In this document: positions 41,721-50,575 of the stretch, piece by piece | Position numbering within the stretch: position 1 is the first letter of the stretch | Layout: the number at the start of each line of letters is the position of its first letter | Position numbers and translations under genes: made by a program | Assembly: GCA_031547885.1 (NCBI GenBank) | Contig: JAVBRO010000002.1 | Coordinates: 29,886-93,885, forward strand | DNA: 64,000 bases | Origin: UBA940 sp031547885 | GTDB lineage: Bacteria > Bacteroidota > Bacteroidia > Bacteroidales > Rikenellaceae | Direction: 5' to 3' | The notes under the pieces: generated by a model | The model's database searches: none | What the model was told of the DNA's origin: nothing | Seen by the model: the letters and a program-made list of their open reading frames with translations, nothing else

Positions 41721-42698
41721 CTATTTTCCCAAAGTATCCGACCACACGGTTTTATTCCGTCCGCCTATTCTCGTTGTAACCTGGAAGGTGGTTCCCGCGG
41801 CGAACAGTTTTTCCAGCACCGCTCCCGTGAACATGGCGCAGATCATCACTTCGATCACATCGAGGGCCATATATAGCACAGCCGTAAAACCGACCGCATA
41901 AGTGATCACGTAGATCAGCGCGATGAGCGGGGTGCGGATATAGTAGACGAAGAATATGATCACCTGAATAACCTGAGAGATGACCAGGCCCCAGAAAATG
42001 TACTTGTTGTATTCGGCCTCCTTATTCATAAGCCCCACGACAGCGAAGGCGGCGAATCCCAACGCCAAAACGACTATGGTAAGGAAGCAGCCTCCCTGTC
42101 CTTTTTCCGCCCCTTTGGGAGTCGATTCGGCGATCAGCTGCAGCGTCTGGAGCCATAGGAAGACCTGTACCCCGAGGAACAACACGAACGCCAGGAAATA
42201 GACCGTCGCCTTCCACCAGCTACCCAGAACGAACGGAGAATAGAACGTGAACTGGTAACCGTTTGCCAGGTACAGTATCTCGAGAACGCTGGCCAGCAGT
42301 ATCCCGGCCATCAATATGGGGATGCGTACTTTTCTTACCTTTATGGTTGCCAGCGACAGGATGAGTGTAGCCAATACGATGATGATCCCCCATGTGACCA
42401 TTTGGGTCTCTTTTTCGACCCGGTCATCGGCAAGGGCTTTCATTTTTTGCGCGGCATCGTCCAGCGGATCGAGTCGCTTGATCTTCATATAGCCGGTTTT
42501 CTCACCGGCGGTGATCGAACACCAGCCGTTATACTGTAGGTTATTGACACAAACCTCTTCGCCCTTGTCGACCGAACCCCTGGCAGGGGTCAGTGTCGAG
42601 GGCGAACCGTACAGGTTCACGTCGAAGTTGCAGACGAATTTCTGCGCCGAGACAAGCATCGGGCAGATTATCATGATAAGTAGCAAAAGTCTTTTCAT
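41721..42698 (-). CDS. SH3-domain multispanning membrane protein, first gene of the SPFH cluster
   Basis: 325 aa from the ATG at 42698 (Met1 of the longer frame lies two codons upstream). Signal peptide MKRLLLLIMIICPMLVSAQ, a bacterial SH3 domain (about 22-78; NFDVNLYGSPSTLTPARGSVDKGEEVCVNN, ending GWCSITAGEKTGYMKIKRL), then seven or eight hydrophobic helices from about residue 98 onward. Ends with a short soluble tail. SH3b domains often bind cell-wall or protein ligands outside the inner membrane. The gene pairs in design with the other SH3 membrane protein at 35317, at opposite ends of the cluster. Confidence 0.72.
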   Translation of the reverse strand: MKRLLLLIMIICPMLVSAQKFVCNFDVNLYGSPSTLTPARGSVDKGEEVCVNNLQYNGWCSITAGEKTGYMKIKRLDPLDDAAQKMKALADDRVEKETQMVTWGIIIVLATLILSLATIKVRKVRIPILMAGILLASVLEILYLANGYQFTFYSPFVLGSWWKATVYFLAFVLFLGVQVFLWLQTLQLIAESTPKGAEKGQGGCFLTIVVLALGFAAFAVVGLMNKEAEYNKYIFWGLVISQVIQVIIFFVYYIRTPLIALIYVITYAVGFTAVLYMALDVIEVMICAMFTGAVLEKLFAAGTTFQVTTRIGGRNKTVWSDTLGK

Positions 42699-42756
42699 AT
42701 ACACTGGTTATTAAGTACGGCCCAAACGTACTCCAGGGGCATATGAAAAACATAGA

Positions 42757-42764
42757 CAAAAATA
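42757..42764 (-). promoter_or_regulatory. -7 promoter element of the SPFH cluster
   Basis: TATTTTTG on the minus strand, about 58 nt before the ATG at 42698 and 8 nt after the stop of the regulator gene. No clear -33 box. Confidence 0.45.
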
Positions 42765-42772
42765 GATTTTAG

Positions 42773-44569
42773 TCAGATGATCATCCGGAACGGGTCTTCT
42801 TTCGGAAATTTTTTCCGGATGCGGTAGCGTACGGTTCGTACGCTCGCAGGCTCGACGTTGAATATAAGGCTGATGTCACGGACGTCAACGTCAGCGTTGA
42901 AGCAGATGATATATTTCATGTCCATGCCGGTGATCTTAACCTTCGAAGTGCGGTATGCCTGTCCGAGAGTACCGCTGTCGATCCGGGACAGCCGGTCGAG
43001 ATATCTCTTTTTATCCTCTTTTCCAATGGGCGAGTCGGATATCATTCGGGCCATTTTCGCAACGGCGCTTTCCACCGGATCGCCCTGTGCATCCTGTCCG
43101 TTGCCGGCCTGCATTTTGTCCAGCTCGTTCTGACGAAGTTCTGCGAGCAGGGCTGTTTCGTAAAGCCGTTGTTCTACGTTTTTTCGCTTCAGGCGGCCGC
43201 TCACGGCTACGAAAACAAGCGTCGTCAATAGCAACAGGAGTAATCCGATGGCCAGTGTCAGGATGATCCTGGCTGTCCTGTTCTCTTTGGTCAGGGTCTG
43301 GATCCGTATTTCCTTTTTTTCCGTTTCATATTTGGCCGACATATCGTTCATGGCCTGGACTTTCTCCTTTTCGTAACGCCTCGCCTCTGTGTCGAACAGC
43401 ATTTTATGATATTTAAGAGCTTCGCCGGGCTGTCCGGCTTTTTCGTAATATTCGACCATAAATTCATATGCGTCGTGTCGAAGTACGCTCAGATTCTCGT
43501 AATTATGCAGCTGGTCGAGCATCTCCAGGGCTTCGTTCATCGCGGCGAGGGACTCGCGCATCCGCCCTTCGCGCAGGAGCGCCTTAGCCCTCACTTCATT
43601 CATGTGGATTTTCAATTCGAGACGGGAGTTGTTTTCGTTATGCCGTCCCATACTTATTTCCAGTTCCATCATCTCCGCCGCTTTATCGAGGTTCGACAGG
43701 ATCGCGTCCGTCCGCTCGGGATAATAGTCGTTCAGCTCTCTGGCCAGAAAGTAATAGGCATACCCGTGCATCCAGGAGGCCGCCAGATCCGCGAAATTGT
43801 TTTCTACAAGTTCAATGTTCTTACGGACATACAGCAGACACAAATCTATAATTTCCTGATCGAACGGCTCGCCATTCTTTTTCTGGCTTTCGAGCAGCAG
43901 CCCGTAATAGCTGTGTTTGATGACGTTATACTGGTATTGCGACTGCGGGAAATTGTCCTTTTCGAGGTAATCCTCCATCTCTTTCAGAACCCTTTCCAGG
44001 GCATCTGTATCCTTGATGTCGAAAAAGCTGCCGGCAATGGTATAAAGCGCCGTCGACGACCATGTATACATCTCCATTTTGTCGAAATAGTGAATGGCCA
44101 GATAGAGGTATTCGTGTGCCTTTTCGGTTTTTCCGCGTTTGATCTCCCTGCCGGCATTCGCATAGCTCATGAGCGCACAGGCCTGGTCTTTCCCGGACTC
44201 TATGGCCGCTTCGAGGGCTTTTTCGCCGAATACGCGCTCCATTTCGTCATCGCCTTCGCCGGCTCGTTCGCGGTAGCAGAAACTTATCGATATGTATAGC
44301 TGGGAAAGGCCGGCCAACTGGGAGGACTTATCAGACCAGTTTTCCTGAACGAAAGGATACAGTACCGTGCGGCATAACTCCTCCGCCTCTTCCGGCGAGG
44401 AGTTGGAGCATACCATATTATATCCTGATTTGAAACGTGTTTCCACGTCGAGAGAGTCGTTATGCAGGATTGTCTGAAGGGAGTCCCTTACGTTGAATTG
44501 TTGTCCGTAAGCCACAGATGCAAAGAGCAGGCAAAGCAGGAATATCGGGTATAGTCGGGTTAGCTTCAT
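42773..44569 (-). CDS. Membrane-anchored TPR regulator with C-terminal HTH
   Basis: 598 aa from the ATG at 44569, which opens a clear signal peptide (MKLTRLYPIFLLCLLFASVAYG). Residues 25-420 are helical TPR-type repeats in the periplasm (AHEYLYLAIHYFDKMEMY, PGEALKYHKMLFDTEARRYEKEK), followed by a coiled coil, one transmembrane helix (about 430-452), a cytoplasmic coiled coil and a LuxR-like helix-turn-helix (about 556-595; ITGMDMKYIICFNADVDVRDISLIFNVEPASVRTVRYRIRKKF). This one-protein sensor-regulator design is common in Bacteroidota. It is divergent from the SusCD/phosphoesterase locus and directly upstream of the SPFH cluster; either could be its target. Confidence 0.85.
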   Translation of the reverse strand: MKLTRLYPIFLLCLLFASVAYGQQFNVRDSLQTILHNDSLDVETRFKSGYNMVCSNSSPEEAEELCRTVLYPFVQENWSDKSSQLAGLSQLYISISFCYRERAGEGDDEMERVFGEKALEAAIESGKDQACALMSYANAGREIKRGKTEKAHEYLYLAIHYFDKMEMYTWSSTALYTIAGSFFDIKDTDALERVLKEMEDYLEKDNFPQSQYQYNVIKHSYYGLLLESQKKNGEPFDQEIIDLCLLYVRKNIELVENNFADLAASWMHGYAYYFLARELNDYYPERTDAILSNLDKAAEMMELEISMGRHNENNSRLELKIHMNEVRAKALLREGRMRESLAAMNEALEMLDQLHNYENLSVLRHDAYEFMVEYYEKAGQPGEALKYHKMLFDTEARRYEKEKVQAMNDMSAKYETEKKEIRIQTLTKENRTARIILTLAIGLLLLLLTTLVFVAVSGRLKRKNVEQRLYETALLAELRQNELDKMQAGNGQDAQGDPVESAVAKMARMISDSPIGKEDKKRYLDRLSRIDSGTLGQAYRTSKVKITGMDMKYIICFNADVDVRDISLIFNVEPASVRTVRYRIRKKFPKEDPFRMII

Positions 44570-44818
44570 ATCTGTAGTAGTAAGAGAATGGGTTTTTATT
44601 TCACACGAATATCGGAATAAATTCCGTGAATGCATCATATACGATTGCAAAATAAGCATTTATATTTAGAAAACGGTCACCGGATCGGTAACAATCATGG
44701 AACTGGTCAGAGCTGTCATCGGGATTAACTGCAATACTGTGTTCCCAAATTTCACCCATCCCGGTTTGACCACCTCAAAAAGGAGTGCCGAGAAAAACCG
44801 GTATAGGTAGATATTTAT

Positions 44819-44837
44819 AAAACAAAAATCTTAACAC
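44819..44837 (+). repeat. 19-bp inverted repeat, left copy
   Basis: AAAACAAAAATCTTAACAC; its exact reverse complement is at 57485-57503, on the other side of the SusCD/phosphoesterase locus. Flanking bases differ. Confidence 0.7.
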
Positions 44838-45064
44838 CCGGCAATCAGGGTGCGAAGAGGCTTCAAGGGAGTATAATTTTGTGAAAAACACCGACTGCCG
44901 GAACCAAATGGATACTATATGGACAAACATCTGACGATCCCCCACCCTGTTTTAAATAATCTGTTGATTTTCATGTTGAAGCCGGTCTCTGTTGCCATCG
45001 AGAAAACCCTGCGTAAAAAAATCTTAATTTTTTCGTATAAAACACGTAAGAAATTTCATTTTTT

Positions 45065-45096
45065 TTTGGAATGAAAATAATAAAGTATTACTTTTG
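45065..45096 (+). promoter_or_regulatory. Promoter of the phosphoesterase-SusCD operon
   Basis: TTTG (45065-45068), 20-nt spacer, TACTTTTG (45089-45096): both boxes match the consensus. Predicted start near 45103 leaves a leader of about 80 nt. Confidence 0.8.
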
Positions 45097-45184
45097 TTTT
45101 GAAATGAAAGATATTGTCTTCAAATCGAAACCTAAGCTATGTGAAAATTAAGCCTTAAGTATTAACAAACAACCCATCAACTGT

Positions 45185-47194
45185 ATGAAGCAACATTACT
45201 TGAAACTAATCCTTATTTTCACGTTTACATTCAGTCTTCTTAGTGTTTCTGTCGGCTGCAGCAAAGAACCTGCTGCAAAACCGGCAGACGACATCGCACT
45301 GAGTGTCAAACTACCGTCGGTATACACCCTGCCGCCGGGCGGAACCCTCGTCTTTCTTGGAGACGGCTTTTTAAAAGGCGACAAGATCCAATTGGTGGGC
45401 AGCGATGCCACACTGACCGTCAACATCTCGATTATGGAGAATGGAGCGGTGTCGTTCGTCCTGCCGGAAAATTTCGAATGGGGTTATTACAAATTCGTTC
45501 TCATAAGAGGAGATGCCAAAAAGACCCTGGGTTATTCGCATATCTCTTTCGGGATCAAGCTGGATGTTCCTGAAGTCGAAGGCATGAATCTCAGAGGCGC
45601 AGTAACGACGGCCGACGGAGCGGGCGTTCCCGGAGTTTCCGTTTCCGACGGTGTCGAAGTCGTACAGACGGATGCGAACGGGCTTTACTATATTGCGTCG
45701 AAGAAAGAGTCGGGATTTGTGTTTATTTCCGTGCCGGGCGACTACACGGTGGAAATGGATGCATCCACACCTGTTATGTACAAGCGCACGGCTTCGTACA
45801 GCAAAGATGTCTCGGAAAGGTTCGACTTTTACCTGGCCCCGGCCGACAACACCAAATATACGCTGATCGCAGCCACCGACTTTCACCTGGCCGACAGGAA
45901 TAATGACCTTGGGCAGTTCCGCCAGGGTTTTGCGTCTGAAATAACGGCGCTCGGCAGGACGAAGAACGTGCATTGCGTTACTATGGGCGACCTGACGTGG
46001 GACCTTTACTGGTACAGCCTGTCGTTCACGCTGAGTAAGTTCAGGACGGAGTTGAGTTCTATAAACGTTCCGATGTACCACACCATGGGCAACCATGACT
46101 ACGATATGAAGGGGCGCAAACTGACCAGTTCGGACATCACACCGCCTTATGTTTACAACTCGACATACGCCTACATGAACACCAGCGACTGGGTGTCTGC
46201 CGGCACATGGCGCACGGATATGGGGCCGACCTACTATTCGTTCAACATCGGCGAGGTGCATTACATCGTGGTCGACAATATGAACTGTACGAACGGCGGG
46301 ACTTCGGACACCCGGACCTACACCGGAATGATCGACGCGAACCAGATGGCATGGGTGGCGAACGACCTGAAGTTCGTGGACCCGTCCACCCCGATATTCG
46401 TGACGATGCACATACCGCACAAGGGACAGCCCAGCACCGCCAATGTCGCGTCTAACAACCTGACCAACTCCGCGGCGTTCAAGACACTGTTCAACGGCTA
46501 CAAGGAAGTGCATATCCTGACGGGCCACACCCACGTAGGTTATAACGTGGTTGAAGAATCGGGCGGCGACCTGTGGTACGAGCACAATACCCCCGCTGTT
46601 TGCGGAACATGGTGGTGGACCGGCAGACCGGGATACACCGACAACAACGTCGCTCCCGACGGCGCTCCGGGCGGTTATTGCGTTTACGAAATCGACGGAA
46701 AAAATATCACATGGAAGCAGAAAGGTGCGGGTAAAAGCATCGACTACCAGTTCCGTTCCTACGACCTTAACAAGACAGTGCTGCTTGCCAGCGAGTGGGT
46801 GCCCAACGCCACTGCGGCATTGAAATCTTCATGGGCTTCCAGTTCGTACGCAGGTTCATATCAGACGGCTAAAACCAATGCGATCCTTCTCAATATATGG
46901 AACTGGGATCCGGCATGGAAGATCAAGCTGACCGAAGGCGACGGCGCTTCGGCCAAAACCCTGACAGCAACCCGCGTACAGCGCAGGGACCCGCTTCAGA
47001 TGATCTCCTACACGGCTTTCAGCATGGACGGCGGAAGTTCTCCTACATTCGGCTCAAACAACTCGACGCACTTCTTCGAGGCGCAGGCGACCACCGCTAC
47101 CGAGACCATATATATAGAGGTAACCGACAGGTTCGGCAATGTCTATAAAGAAACCATGGCAAGGCCCAAAGCGGTTTCCCGTACTATGCAATAA
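45185..47194 (+). CDS. Calcineurin-like phosphoesterase lipoprotein (MetallophosN-Metallophos-MetallophosC)
   Basis: 669 aa. Lipobox SVSVGC (Cys25); an IPT-like beta domain (about 38-130), a MetallophosN carboxypeptidase-regulatory-like domain (about 137-225; NLRGAVTTADGAGVPGVSVSDG), the metallophosphoesterase core (about 229-470) with the metal ligands ATDFHLADR, TMGDLTWD, HTMGNHDYD, TMHIPHKG and TGHTHVGYN, and a C-terminal domain (about 500-660) ending MARPKAVSRTMQ. All five metallophosphoesterase motifs are present, so it should be active on a phospho-monoester or -diester. First gene of the SusCD operon, so it probably releases or trims the imported substrate at the surface or in the periplasm. 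Exact substrate unknown. Confidence 0.88.
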   Translation: MKQHYLKLILIFTFTFSLLSVSVGCSKEPAAKPADDIALSVKLPSVYTLPPGGTLVFLGDGFLKGDKIQLVGSDATLTVNISIMENGAVSFVLPENFEWGYYKFVLIRGDAKKTLGYSHISFGIKLDVPEVEGMNLRGAVTTADGAGVPGVSVSDGVEVVQTDANGLYYIASKKESGFVFISVPGDYTVEMDASTPVMYKRTASYSKDVSERFDFYLAPADNTKYTLIAATDFHLADRNNDLGQFRQGFASEITALGRTKNVHCVTMGDLTWDLYWYSLSFTLSKFRTELSSINVPMYHTMGNHDYDMKGRKLTSSDITPPYVYNSTYAYMNTSDWVSAGTWRTDMGPTYYSFNIGEVHYIVVDNMNCTNGGTSDTRTYTGMIDANQMAWVANDLKFVDPSTPIFVTMHIPHKGQPSTANVASNNLTNSAAFKTLFNGYKEVHILTGHTHVGYNVVEESGGDLWYEHNTPAVCGTWWWTGRPGYTDNNVAPDGAPGGYCVYEIDGKNITWKQKGAGKSIDYQFRSYDLNKTVLLASEWVPNATAALKSSWASSSYAGSYQTAKTNAILLNIWNWDPAWKIKLTEGDGASAKTLTATRVQRRDPLQMISYTAFSMDGGSSPTFGSNNSTHFFEAQATTATETIYIEVTDRFGNVYKETMARPKAVSRTMQ

Positions 47195-47206
47195 TAAATT
47201 ATTATA

Positions 47207-50200
47207 ATGCAATCTATGAAATCCAATATAAGTATTCTGTTAAAAGCGGCTTTGTCCCTCTGTTTCACTTTCGCCTGCATTCAGGCTTGGGGACAGGCCA
47301 AAAGTGTTACCGGTACTGTTTATGAGTCCGACGGCAAAACTCCCATGGCAGGGGTAATGGTCCGTGTCGTCGATACAAATACGATCGAGGTTACAAGTGC
47401 AGAGGGTAAATTCAGCATCCGTGTACCGAATAACGAAGCCAGCCTCTCCTTCACCATGATGGGCTATGAAACCAAAACCATTCAGGTGGGTGTACAAAGC
47501 CTTGTCAATATGACGATGGAAGAGTCCACTACTCAGATCAGCGAAATCGTGGTTACCGCCCTCGGTATCACCCGCGAGGAAAAATCGCTGGGTTATGCCG
47601 TTACAAAAGTGGGCGAAGACGTGATTACCAGCACTGTTTCGAGCAACTGGCTCAACTCGCTTTCAGGAAAGGTGGCAGGTCTTAATTTCGACGGAGCATC
47701 GTCGGGCCCCAGCGGGTCGATGCGCGTAACGCTCCGCGGCGAGGGGTCGCTTAAGCACGATGCCAACGAAGCCCTTTTCGTGATAGACGGGATACCTATC
47801 GGCAACCCGAAAGTCACGTCCGGATCCTCTTCTTACGGCGATCTCGAGGCTCCTGTTGACTACGGTAACAACATCGGCGACCTTAACCCCGACGATATCG
47901 AATCCATTTCGGTGCTGAAAGGGCCTGCTGCAACGGCTCTGTACGGTTCGCGCGCAGGTAACGGCGCTATCGTGATAACCACCAAAAGCGGCCGCAAGAC
48001 AAAGGGTATCGGCATTACGGTGAACAGTTCAATAGTGTTCGAACAGGCCGGATTCTGGCCCGACCTGCAGTATGAATACGGTGCGGGTAACGGCTCGATG
48101 TCCGTAGAGGACGGTTTGCAGCAGTTCTACTACTCTTTCAAAAACATACCCAACCCGAGGGATACTTCAGACGGCGGCACCACTATCGGACGTAAACAGT
48201 CGCGTTATGCGTGGGGTCCGAAATACGAAGGACAGATGTTCTACCAGTACAACGGCTACGACTGGAATACAGGCCTCTGGAAAGCTACTCCCTGGCAGGC
48301 GAAGGACTGGTACACGGGATTCTTCAAAACCGGCGTCACATACGCCAACTCCATCTCCATAGACGGCAGTTCCGGCAAGGGCAATTCGTTCCGTCTTTCC
48401 GTCAAGGACCAGCGCAATACATGGATCATTCCCAACACCGGCTACAATTCGCAAACTGTAAGCTTCTCTTTCTCGAACGAAGCGAGCAAATACGTACGTG
48501 TAACTGCAAAAGCCACCTATCTGCGCAAGAACAGCGACAACCTCCCCCCTACAGGTTATTCACAGGCTTCGCCTCTTTACGCCATCATCTATAATGTTGC
48601 GAGCGAAGATATAAGCAAATACAAAGCCGAATATTTCGACGGCCGCATACAGTGGGCTCACAAGGGGATGGCCGACAATCCGAACAACATTGCCGCCTAC
48701 GGGGAACTTCTGATAAACAATGCGAGCGGGGCACGCTCCGAGAATGCCTACTGGCTGGCTTACGACAACACGAACAGCCTCGACCGCGACAGGGTTTACG
48801 GCAACGTACAGGCGGAGGCCGACATTACGAAGTGGCTCACCCTGCAGTTTCGTTCGGGGATCGATTTCAGCGACGACTTCCGCACCCAGCGCAAACCGCA
48901 ATACTCTTACGGCTATGCCTATGGCTGGTACAGGGAGCAGACCAACACCTTCTATGAGATGAACAACGACTTCCTGCTCACCTATAACGACAGGTTCGAC
49001 AAGATCGGCCTGACGGTCAACGCATCTTTCGGCGGCAATAACATGGTTGCCAACAACAGGTTTATAAGGGATACGGCCGAAGAACTCAAAGTCCCCAATA
49101 TCTATATGATCAGCAACGCCCGTACAAAGGCAACACCCATAAACGAGCGTTCGAACAAATCCGTCAACAGTCTCTACGGTGTTCTCTCGCTGGGATGGAA
49201 AGATATGGTCTATCTCGACGTTACGGGCCGTAACGACTGGTCGAGTACCCTCGCTCCCGAAAACTGGTCATTCTTCTATCCGTCGGTCAGCGCCAGCGTT
49301 TTGCTGGAAGAGGTGTTCAAGCTGAGGCAAAAAACCCCGTGGATCGACATGCTGAAACTCAGGGCGTCGTGGGCCAACGTAGGTAACGACACCGATCCTT
49401 ACGGCATCTATGCAAGTTACAGTAACAGTGTATTCTCCGGCGGGCAGAGGCTTGCCGACCAGATGCCGTACTATAACATATTGCCGGAAAATGTCGAAAG
49501 CCTCGAATTCGGTATGGAAGCGAAGTTCCTCAAGAACCGCATTTCGTTCGACCTTGCATGGTACCACTCAAAAACCACCAATCAGTCCATTCCGTTCCAG
49601 ACGGGATGGCTTACCGGGGCGGAATATCAGCTTGTCAATGCCGGCCGCGTCGACAACAGGGGCGTCGAAATATCCGGTCGTTTCCAGCCGATACGTACAA
49701 AAGATATCACATGGACTATAAGCGCCGCATGGGCCAAGAACTGGAATAAACTTGTCGCTCTGACCAGCCAGAGCGACATATGGCAGCTGAACTCCTCGAA
49801 CACGGTGAGCAACAGTATCTTCATCTACGCTTTCACCGGGCAGGAACTCGGCCGCATATATGGTTTCGGTTATGAAAGGGCACCGCAGGGCGCTTATTAT
49901 CTGGATGCACAAGGCAAAACGGTAGATTGTTCGGGGCAGACGATCCTGGATGCAAGCAGCGGCCAGCCTTACGTAGACACGAGCGATCTGAGAGACCTCG
50001 GCAGCATCTTCCCCGACTGGCAGGGAAGCATCAGTACGTCCTTCTCATGGAAAGACCTGTCGGTCAACGCTACCTTCACCGGTCAGATGGGCGGAAAGGC
50101 ATACTCCGTCACCAACCAGTCGCTTTCCATGCAGGGTAAAGTAAAATCGACCCTCGAAGGACGCTACGACGGCCTTATGCTCCAGGGTGTAAACCGCAAT

Positions 50201-50554
50201 TCAGACGGAACTTACTCCAACAACACAACCATCATATCCGATATCGTCGGTTATTACACCGACGCGGTATGGCTCAACAGGAATACAGAAAACAATATTC
50301 ACAGCACTTCGTTCCTCAAGTTCAAAGAGCTGCGCGTAGACTACTCGCTCCCGGCCCGCTGGATCACCCAAACGAAAATCTTTCAGGGTATTTCGGTCGG
50401 TTTCTTCGTCACCAACGTCTTCTGCTGGACCAAATTCCCGCAGTATGACCCGGAAGTGGCATCGCTCGACAACGGCTCTATAAGCCGCGGTATCGAGAGC
50501 GGTGCATACCCGATGACACGTACATACGGCATGAATTTTAAACTTACGTTCTAA
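47207..50554 (+). CDS. SusC/RagA-family TonB-linked outer membrane protein
   Basis: 1115 aa. Signal peptide, CarboxypepD_reg-like domain (about 30-105; SVTGTVYESDGKTPMAGVMVRV), the RagA hallmark ISEIVVTALGITREEKSLGYAVTKV, plug with ALFVIDGIPIGNP and ISVLKGPAATALYGSRAGNGAIVITTKSG, then a large barrel with late SusC motifs such as VYLDVTGRNDWSSTLAPENWSFFYPSVSASVLLEE and LKLRASWANVGNDTDPY. It ends in a barrel-closing strand (MTRTYGMNFKLTF) with a terminal Phe. Start: Met1 (47207) or Met4 (47216), both giving a signal peptide. Paired with the SusD-like gene 21 nt downstream to import the locus substrate. Confidence 0.96.
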   Translation: MQSMKSNISILLKAALSLCFTFACIQAWGQAKSVTGTVYESDGKTPMAGVMVRVVDTNTIEVTSAEGKFSIRVPNNEASLSFTMMGYETKTIQVGVQSLVNMTMEESTTQISEIVVTALGITREEKSLGYAVTKVGEDVITSTVSSNWLNSLSGKVAGLNFDGASSGPSGSMRVTLRGEGSLKHDANEALFVIDGIPIGNPKVTSGSSSYGDLEAPVDYGNNIGDLNPDDIESISVLKGPAATALYGSRAGNGAIVITTKSGRKTKGIGITVNSSIVFEQAGFWPDLQYEYGAGNGSMSVEDGLQQFYYSFKNIPNPRDTSDGGTTIGRKQSRYAWGPKYEGQMFYQYNGYDWNTGLWKATPWQAKDWYTGFFKTGVTYANSISIDGSSGKGNSFRLSVKDQRNTWIIPNTGYNSQTVSFSFSNEASKYVRVTAKATYLRKNSDNLPPTGYSQASPLYAIIYNVASEDISKYKAEYFDGRIQWAHKGMADNPNNIAAYGELLINNASGARSENAYWLAYDNTNSLDRDRVYGNVQAEADITKWLTLQFRSGIDFSDDFRTQRKPQYSYGYAYGWYREQTNTFYEMNNDFLLTYNDRFDKIGLTVNASFGGNNMVANNRFIRDTAEELKVPNIYMISNARTKATPINERSNKSVNSLYGVLSLGWKDMVYLDVTGRNDWSSTLAPENWSFFYPSVSASVLLEEVFKLRQKTPWIDMLKLRASWANVGNDTDPYGIYASYSNSVFSGGQRLADQMPYYNILPENVESLEFGMEAKFLKNRISFDLAWYHSKTTNQSIPFQTGWLTGAEYQLVNAGRVDNRGVEISGRFQPIRTKDITWTISAAWAKNWNKLVALTSQSDIWQLNSSNTVSNSIFIYAFTGQELGRIYGFGYERAPQGAYYLDAQGKTVDCSGQTILDASSGQPYVDTSDLRDLGSIFPDWQGSISTSFSWKDLSVNATFTGQMGGKAYSVTNQSLSMQGKVKSTLEGRYDGLMLQGVNRNSDGTYSNNTTIISDIVGYYTDAVWLNRNTENNIHSTSFLKFKELRVDYSLPARWITQTKIFQGISVGFFVTNVFCWTKFPQYDPEVASLDNGSISRGIESGAYPMTRTYGMNFKLTF

Positions 50555-50575
50555 CCGCTAAAGATTGACAGAGAT

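Larger units (their letters stand above)
44570..45184. other. 615-bp divergent intergenic region before the SusCD/phosphoesterase locus
   Basis: No gene seen. It holds the left 19-bp repeat copy (44819-44837), a lone TAATTTTG at 44874-44881 that could be a plus-strand -7 box, and the strong promoter at 45065-45096. An A/T-rich stretch runs from about 45010 to 45110. A TTATTTTG near 44650 on the minus strand may belong to the regulator's promoter. Confidence 0.6.

Noticed and set aside
45371..46585. 404-codon minus-strand open frame inside the phosphoesterase gene
   Set aside because: The plus strand carries all five metallophosphoesterase motifs; the antisense frame has no recognisable family.
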